Shown here: positions 5,431-8,464 of the stretch, piece by piece | How positions within the stretch are numbered: position 1 is the first letter of the stretch | Layout: every line of letters starts with the position of its first letter | From: Candidatus Omnitrophota bacterium | Lineage (GTDB): Bacteria > Omnitrophota > 4484-213 | Assembly (NCBI GenBank): GCA_030640885.1 | Contig: DAOWIN010000141.1 | Span: forward strand, 1 to 8,464 | Direction: 5' to 3' | DNA: 8,464 nt | Made by a program: the position numbers and the translations under genes | The notes under the pieces: generated by a model | Told to the model about the DNA's origin: nothing | Databases searched by the model: none | Seen by the model: only the letters and a program-made list of their open reading frames with translations

Positions 5431-5642
5431 AAGGGTTCTTAAATCTAAAAATTTTATTTGGGAATTTATCCTAAATTAAATTTGTTCTTTTTTAACATAG
5501 TTTAATATTCTTGTCAAGATATTTTTTGAGAGGTTACTAAAAAATACATCAGCAGCCTTTGGTTGCAGGGGTTAGGAAGGATTGCCCCATTAGAAAAATC
5601 CGCAATGTAAAATAAAAAAAACACTTAAACTATTAAGAAAAG
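5431..5642. other. Gene-free AT-rich stretch with a small structured patch
   Basis: No coding sequence is supported here. Most of it is A/T runs, but 5552-5588 is GC-richer and folds into two short hairpins: GCAGCC-TTT-GGTTGC (5552-5566, one G-T pair) and GGGGT/GCCCC (5568-5572 with 5584-5588, loop TAGGAAGGATT). It lies downstream of the plus-strand promoter at 5402-5430. It could belong to a small RNA or leader, but it matches no family I recognise. Confidence 0.4.
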
Positions 5643-5671
5643 TTGAAGTATTTTTTCTCAGAAAATATAAA
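5643..5671 (+). promoter_or_regulatory. tRNA-Leu promoter, TTGAAG-17-TATAAA
   Basis: TTGAAG (5643-5648) and TATAAA (5666-5671) are 17 bases apart. The expected transcription start, 7-8 bases on, falls at or next to the first base of tRNA-Leu (5680), so the transcript would have almost no 5' extension. Confidence 0.75.
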
Positions 5672-5679
5672 ATATTTTC

Positions 5680-5766
5680 GCCGGAGTGGTGAAATTGGTA
5701 GACGCACGGGACTCAAAATCCCGCGTTCGTAAGAACATGTCGGTTCGAGTCCGACCTCCGGCACCA
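5680..5766 (+). tRNA. tRNA-Leu (anticodon CAA), CCA encoded
   Basis: The 87-base gene folds as a class II tRNA. The acceptor is GCCGGAG/CTCCGGC, the anticodon stem CGGGA/TCCCG holds the loop CTCAAAA (anticodon CAA), and a long variable arm GTTC-GTAA-GAAC is present as expected for leucine. The T arm is GTCGG-TTCGAGT-CCGAC. A73 (a leucine discriminator) and CCA are encoded. It reads UUG codons. Confidence 0.96.
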
Positions 5767-5789
5767 ACCATTCGCTTTTGGCGAATGGT
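5767..5789. repeat. Palindrome directly after tRNA-Leu
   Basis: ACCATTCGC (5767-5775) pairs with GCGAATGGT (5781-5789) around TTTTG, starting at the base after the CCA end. No T-run follows, so termination is doubtful; it may be a processing signal or one more dispersed palindrome. Confidence 0.6.
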
Positions 5790-5817
5790 AAATCCCAAAT
5801 CCCAATTTCCAATTTCC
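5790..5817. repeat. Heptamer array AAATCCC x2, AATTTCC x2 before panB
   Basis: Four exact 7-bp units run head to tail and end 5 bases before the panB ATG, taking the place where a Shine-Dalgarno sequence would be. The period matches the arrays in proC. Confidence 0.75.
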
Positions 5818-5822
5818 AGAAA

Positions 5823-6629
5823 ATGAAAGAGCAAAGAAAAAAAATTACCGTTCCGATAATTAAAAATAGAAAGAAAGAAAATAAAAAGATTACGATGCTT
5901 ACCGCCTATAATTACTCATTAGCAAAATTAATTAATGAAATTGGCATTGATATAATTTTAGTAGGAGATTCTTTAGGTATGGTAGAGTTAGGTTATGAAT
6001 CTACAATTCCGGTTACAATGAATGAAATGTTGCATCATACCAAGGCTGTAAAGAGGGCGACAGAATTTTCTCTGTTGGTGGGAGATATGCCCTTTGGTTC
6101 TTATAATACTTTTCCTGAGGCAATAAAAAACGCAACAAGGTTTATGAAGGCTGGTTGTGATGCTATAAAGATGGAAGGGGGGATAGAGATTAGAGATATA
6201 GTTGAAGAGATAACAAATCGCGGGATTCCGGTAATGGGGCATTTGGGTTTAACGCCCCAAAAGCTTTCCGAGTTTGGCGGATTTAAGGTACAGGGTAGGG
6301 ATAAAGAGGGTGCAAAGAGAATTTGCGATGACGCTTTTTGCCTGCAAAAAGCAGGTGCGTTTTCTGCAGTTTTAGAATGTGTGCCGATGGAATTGGCAAA
6401 GTCAATCAGCGAGGAATTAGAAATTCCCACTATTGGTATTGGGGCGGGCAAGCATTGCGATGGCCAGGTACTGGTCACGCAGGATCTATTGGGTTTGTTT
6501 AGTCAAATTACTCCCCGCTTTGCAAAAAGATATGCAAATCTTTCCGAAATAATTCTATCAGCATTAAAGAACTATCAGCAGGAAGTTATTGATGAGAAGT
6601 TTCCAAGCGAGGAATATAGTTATAAATGA
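5823..6629 (+). CDS. panB: 3-methyl-2-oxobutanoate hydroxymethyltransferase (PanB)
   Basis: PanB transfers a hydroxymethyl group from 5,10-methylene-tetrahydrofolate to alpha-ketoisovalerate, giving ketopantoate, the first committed step to pantothenate and coenzyme A. The 268-residue protein matches the family length and (beta/alpha)8 fold: KKITMLTAYNYSLAKL at 21-36, the metal-binding Asp49 in VGDSLGM, Asp88 in GDMPFGSY, Lys116 in IKMEGG, the catalytic Glu185 in LECVP, and GIGAG in the phosphate-proximal loop. Spacing of these residues equals that of E. coli PanB shifted by four. I chose the ATG at 5823; the frame is open to a TTG at 5778, but that would translate a palindrome and a heptamer repeat. 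No Shine-Dalgarno is visible. panC and panD are not adjacent, so the pathway is dispersed. Confidence 0.96.
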   Translation: MKEQRKKITVPIIKNRKKENKKITMLTAYNYSLAKLINEIGIDIILVGDSLGMVELGYESTIPVTMNEMLHHTKAVKRATEFSLLVGDMPFGSYNTFPEAIKNATRFMKAGCDAIKMEGGIEIRDIVEEITNRGIPVMGHLGLTPQKLSEFGGFKVQGRDKEGAKRICDDAFCLQKAGAFSAVLECVPMELAKSISEELEIPTIGIGAGKHCDGQVLVTQDLLGLFSQITPRFAKRYANLSEIILSALKNYQQEVIDEKFPSEEYSYK

Positions 6630-6633
6630 AACT

Positions 6634-6652
6634 CATCCGCCTCAGGCGGATG
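6634..6652. repeat. CATCCGYCTCAGGCGGATG palindrome, copy 2
   Basis: A perfect 19-base palindrome, 4 bases after the panB stop, differing in one base from the copy at 3737-3755. It could protect the panB mRNA end, but the family is clearly dispersed. Confidence 0.8.
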
Positions 6653-6664
6653 TTAGTTGAATTT

Positions 6665-6720
6665 ACCCCGTTAAATGCCACTTTGTGGCAATCCACCTAT
6701 GGCGGATTATTTAACGGGGT
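6665..6720. repeat. Nested palindrome forming a three-way junction
   Basis: The outer arms ACCCCGTTAAAT (6665-6676) and ATTTAACGGGGT (6709-6720) pair perfectly. Between them, with no spare base, are hairpin GCCAC-TTT-GTGGC (6677-6689) and hairpin AATCCACC-TAT-GGCGGATT (6690-6708, one mismatch). Removing the second hairpin leaves a single continuous palindrome with a TTT loop, so the structure looks like one palindromic repeat inserted into another. Confidence 0.75.
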
Positions 6721-6732
6721 TTAATGCAGCCA

Positions 6733-6767
6733 TACAATTTAGTCTCCTTGCAGTCGCCTAAATTGTA
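6733..6767 (+). promoter_or_regulatory. Hairpin in the rpsP leader with a possible anti-Shine-Dalgarno loop
   Basis: TACAATTTAG (6733-6742) pairs with CTAAATTGTA (6758-6767) around a 15-base loop. The loop bases TCTCCTT (6743-6749) can pair with AAGGGGG (6777-6783), which overlaps the rpsP ribosome binding region, with two G-U pairs. A pseudoknot that hides the binding site is therefore possible. Ribosomal-protein leaders often carry such controls, but this one is not a class I recognise. Confidence 0.45.
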
Positions 6768-6795
6768 GCTTTATTAAAGGGGGTGAGAAAAAAAG

Positions 6796-7035
6796 ATGGT
6801 AAAAATTAGACTTACGCGTTTAGGAAAAAAGAAGAAACCTTTTTATCGCGTTGTAGTTTGCGATATTCGCACGCCGCGAGATGGGAAGTTCATTGAAAAA
6901 ATCGGCACTTATGATGTTTTTAAAACTCCACCCTTGGCAGAGATAGACAAAGAAAGGGCAAATTACTGGTTAAGCAAGGGTGCCCAACTTTCCCCTACGG
7001 TGAAGAATATTTTTGTTAAAGAAAACATACTATAA
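6796..7035 (+). CDS. rpsP: Small ribosomal subunit protein bS16
   Basis: bS16 binds 16S rRNA and is needed for assembly of the 30S subunit. The 79-residue protein shows the family's N terminus [21 protein letters not shown], then [17 protein letters not shown] and the C-terminal [16 protein letters not shown], covering the whole usual length. The upstream GGGGGTGAG gives a G-rich Shine-Dalgarno region. In many bacteria rpsP is followed by a KH-domain gene, rimM, trmD and rplS; here proC follows after 44 bases, so that operon is broken up or absent at this site. The leader hairpin at 6733-6767 may control it. Confidence 0.97.
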   Translation: MVKIRLTRLGKKKKPFYRVVVCDIRTPRDGKFIEKIGTYDVFKTPPLAEIDKERANYWLSKGAQLSPTVKNIFVKENIL

Positions 7036-7054
7036 AGATTAGTATATCTGATTA

Positions 7055-7073
7055 GGTATAGCGAAGTTATACC
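7055..7073. repeat. Hairpin between rpsP and proC
   Basis: GGTATAGC (7055-7062) pairs with GTTATACC (7066-7073), one G-T pair, around GAA. It ends 6 bases before the proC ATG, leaving no room for a Shine-Dalgarno sequence. No T-run follows, so it is not an intrinsic terminator. Confidence 0.6.
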
Positions 7074-7079
7074 AGTATT

Positions 7080-7949
7080 ATGAAAATTGGCATTATCGGT
7101 TGCGGGAATATGGGAGAAGCGGTAATAAAAAGTCACCAGTTACCAGTTACCAGTCACCAGTTAATTGCTTCTGATAAGAGTAAAAAAAGAAGAGATTATA
7201 TTAGAAAAAAATATCGTATTTCGGTAATCAAAGACAATATTGAATTGGTAAAGAAATCAGAAATAGTTATTCTGGCAATAAAACCTCAAGATATAAAAGA
7301 AGTTTTGGGTGAAATTGCCCGCAACCCATTTCCCCCGCCTACGCCGAGGCTTCGGCGGGCAGGTGCAACCCGCAACCCGCTTTTTATTTCCATTGCCGCA
7401 GGAATTTCTACGCATTTCATTGCGAGTTTTTTTAAATCGAAAGTGAGCATAATTAGAGTAATGCCCAATATGCCCGCTTTAATTGGAGAGGGAATATCAG
7501 TGCTTTGCAAAGGAAAATATGTTGTAGATAAAGATTTAAATGCGGCAAAAAAAATATTCAGGGTTTTGGGTGAGGTGGTAGAAGCAGATGAAAAAGATTT
7601 AAATCTGATTACTGCTTTGAGCGGCAGCGGGCCGGCTTATTTCTTTTATTTTGCAGAGCAGTTAATTAAAACGGGAGTTTCTTTAGGATTAAAGAAAGAT
7701 GCGGCCAAAAAATTAATTATTCAAACTGGGTTGGGTTCATTGAAAATGCTTGCTCAGGGCGGCGATGCAAAGGAATTGAGAAAAAAAGTGACCTCCAAAG
7801 GTGGCACAACCGAAGCCGCTTTTAAAATATTTCAGCAGAAAAAAATAGATAAGATTTTTGATGAGGCAATCAGAGCGGCAGTGAAAAAGGCGAAGGAAAT
7901 AAGCTGCAAGCCACAAGCCACAAGCCACAGGCTTGAAAAAAGAAAATAA
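7080..7949 (+). CDS. proC: Pyrroline-5-carboxylate reductase with in-frame repeat insertions
   Basis: ProC reduces 1-pyrroline-5-carboxylate to proline with NAD(P)H, the last step of proline synthesis. The Rossmann domain starts with GIIGCGNMG (residues 4-12) and has ILAIKPQDIKEVL; RVMPNMPALIGEGIS (126-140), ALSGSGPAYFF (179-189) and VTSKGGTTEAAF (237-248) are the conserved active-site and dimer-domain motifs, all intact. At 289 residues it is about 20 longer than usual. Residues 18-28 are translated from a heptamer array, residues 81-100 (RNPFPPPTPRLRRAGATRNP) from another array carrying a GC-rich palindrome, and the tail after KEIS from a third. All fall in loops or at the end, so the enzyme is probably active. 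No Shine-Dalgarno precedes the ATG. hpt follows 5 bases after the stop. Confidence 0.95.
   Translation: MKIGIIGCGNMGEAVIKSHQLPVTSHQLIASDKSKKRRDYIRKKYRISVIKDNIELVKKSEIVILAIKPQDIKEVLGEIARNPFPPPTPRLRRAGATRNPLFISIAAGISTHFIASFFKSKVSIIRVMPNMPALIGEGISVLCKGKYVVDKDLNAAKKIFRVLGEVVEADEKDLNLITALSGSGPAYFFYFAEQLIKTGVSLGLKKDAAKKLIIQTGLGSLKMLAQGGDAKELRKKVTSKGGTTEAAFKIFQQKKIDKIFDEAIRAAVKKAKEISCKPQATSHRLEKRK
7131..7163. repeat. Heptamer array CAGTTAC/CAGTCAC inside proC
   Basis: After a partial AGTCAC, units CAGTTAC, CAGTTAC, CAGTCAC and a partial CAGTTA run head to tail (7137-7163). They encode SHQLPVTSHQL, replacing the end of the first Rossmann helix and the following loop of ProC. Confidence 0.8.
7314..7378. 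repeat. Heptamer array split by a GC-rich palindrome inside proC
   Basis: Units ATTGCCC, GCAACCC and ATTTCCC (7314-7334) are followed by a 30-base GC-rich segment (7335-7364) and then GCAACCC twice (7365-7378). The palindrome with CCCGCC/GGCGGG arms (7334-7359, inner GCCGA/TCGGC) nearly coincides with the 30-base segment. Thirty bases keep the frame. It reads as a palindromic element lodged in a heptamer array. Confidence 0.7.
7907..7935. repeat. Heptamer array CAAGCCA x3 at the proC 3' end
   Basis: CAAGCCA occurs at 7907, 7914 and 7921 and is followed by CAGGCTTG; CAAGCC (7921-7926) and GGCTTG (7930-7935) form a small hairpin. The array encodes the extra C-terminal tail of ProC and lies where an hpt ribosome binding site would be expected. 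Confidence 0.75.
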
Positions 7950-7954
7950 GATTT

Positions 7955-8461
7955 ATGAAAATTCAAGTCTTAATCTCCGAAGATAAAATTAAAAAAAGAG
8001 TAAAAGAATTAGGCAAACAAATTTCTCAAGATTATAAAGATAAGAACTTATTGTTATTAGGAGTTTTAAAGGGTTCGTTTATTTTTCTTGCTGATTTAAT
8101 GCGAACATTAGAGATTCCTGTGCAGTGCGATTTTTTAAAAGTGAGCAGTTACATTGGAGACAAAAGTTCAGGGAAGATAAAGATTGATTTTTTACCTCCG
8201 GTCAAGAAAAAGGATGTTTTAATAATAGAAGATATTATAGACACCGGCTTAACAATTAATTCAATAAAAAAAGAAATAGAAAAGCAAAAACCGAGAAGTT
8301 TAAAACTCTGTGCCTTTTTTGATAAGCCCACTCGGCGTGAGCAAGAAGTGAAAATAGATTATCTGGGATTTGAAATTCCAAATAAATTTGTTGTTGGCTA
8401 CGGATTGGATTACGAAGAAAAATTTAGGAGTTTGTCTTATGTTGGGACGATAGGAAAATAA
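7955..8461 (+). CDS. hpt: Hypoxanthine phosphoribosyltransferase
   Basis: Hpt salvages hypoxanthine (and often guanine) by joining it to PRPP, giving IMP or GMP. The 168-residue protein is a complete type I phosphoribosyltransferase: LKGSF (38-42) forms the pyrophosphate-binding turn, KVSSYIGDKSSG (62-73) the flexible catalytic loop with Ser-Tyr, and VLIIEDIIDTGLT (88-100) the PRPP motif with Glu92-Asp93 and the catalytic Asp96. KFVVGYGLDYEEKFRSL (144-160) carries the purine-contacting Lys144 and Asp152. Length is slightly below the 175-180 of common homologues. It starts 5 bases after proC with no clear Shine-Dalgarno, so translation probably depends on proC. The often-seen tilS and ftsH neighbours are not visible; the window ends 3 bases after the stop. 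Confidence 0.96.
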   Translation: MKIQVLISEDKIKKRVKELGKQISQDYKDKNLLLLGVLKGSFIFLADLMRTLEIPVQCDFLKVSSYIGDKSSGKIKIDFLPPVKKKDVLIIEDIIDTGLTINSIKKEIEKQKPRSLKLCAFFDKPTRREQEVKIDYLGFEIPNKFVVGYGLDYEEKFRSLSYVGTIGK

Positions 8462-8464
8462 GCC

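Noticed and set aside
5552..5588. Small SRP RNA candidate, because of GGAAGG and AGCAGCC strings
   Set aside because: The strings are not in the right order and the bases beside GGAA do not pair as in SRP domain IV.
5778..5822. Upstream TTG start of panB
   Set aside because: It would translate part of a palindrome and the heptamer array; the ATG at 5823 gives the usual PanB length and residue spacing.
7131..7163. CRISPR-like array
   Set aside because: Units are 7 bases with no spacers, and no cas gene is in the window.
7318..7378. The 10-bp direct repeat CCCGCAACCC as a target-site duplication
   Set aside because: GCAACCC is itself a unit of the heptamer array, so the flanking match is explained by the array rather than by transposition.

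Overview
This window is chromosomal DNA from an AT-rich, probably uncultivated bacterium. The evidence is an incomplete minor-pilin cluster, a bactofilin gene, a very lysine-rich micro-protein, and core genes (dnaK, panB, rpsP, proC, hpt) in an order not typical of model bacteria, with many short palindromes and tandem repeats between and inside the genes. This style resembles Candidatus Omnitrophota or a related candidate phylum. That placement is an inference from general character, not a database result.

Layout. (1) 2-1473: the C-terminal end of a protein resembling tail-fibre/S74-type chaperone domains, then three tightly packed prepilin-like genes (PulI/PilV-like, PilW/PulJ-like, PilX/GspK-like). 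(2) 1535-3534: dnaK alone, without grpE or dnaJ beside it, with a long perfect hairpin just before its Shine-Dalgarno sequence. (3) 3703-4667: a two-gene unit in which a bactofilin carries a C-terminal excisionase-type helix-turn-helix, followed by a small protein with the same kind of DNA-binding domain and a C-terminal membrane anchor. (4) 4668-5142: a nonamer inverted array, tRNA-Ala(GGC), a cluster of palindromes and a bidirectional terminator. (5) 5143-5271, minus strand: a 42-residue protein that is 57% lysine. (6) 5272-5679: the longest gene-free stretch, with overlapping divergent promoter-like sequences, an unexplained small structured patch and a good promoter abutting tRNA-Leu(CAA). 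(7) 5680-8461, plus strand: tRNA-Leu, panB, rpsP, proC and hpt.

How the genes may work together. The pilin genes probably supply minor subunits of a type IV pilus or type II secretion pseudopilus. The bactofilin/HTH pair could link a cytoskeletal polymer, DNA and the inner membrane; this is the best candidate in the window for an undescribed system. The lysine-rich protein looks like a nucleic-acid-compacting factor. The remaining genes are housekeeping.

The second theme is repeat ecology. Tandem repeats with a 7-bp period occur at five places and GC-rich palindromes of a few types at more than ten. Some palindromes lie inside other repeats. proC has absorbed three repeat segments into its reading frame.
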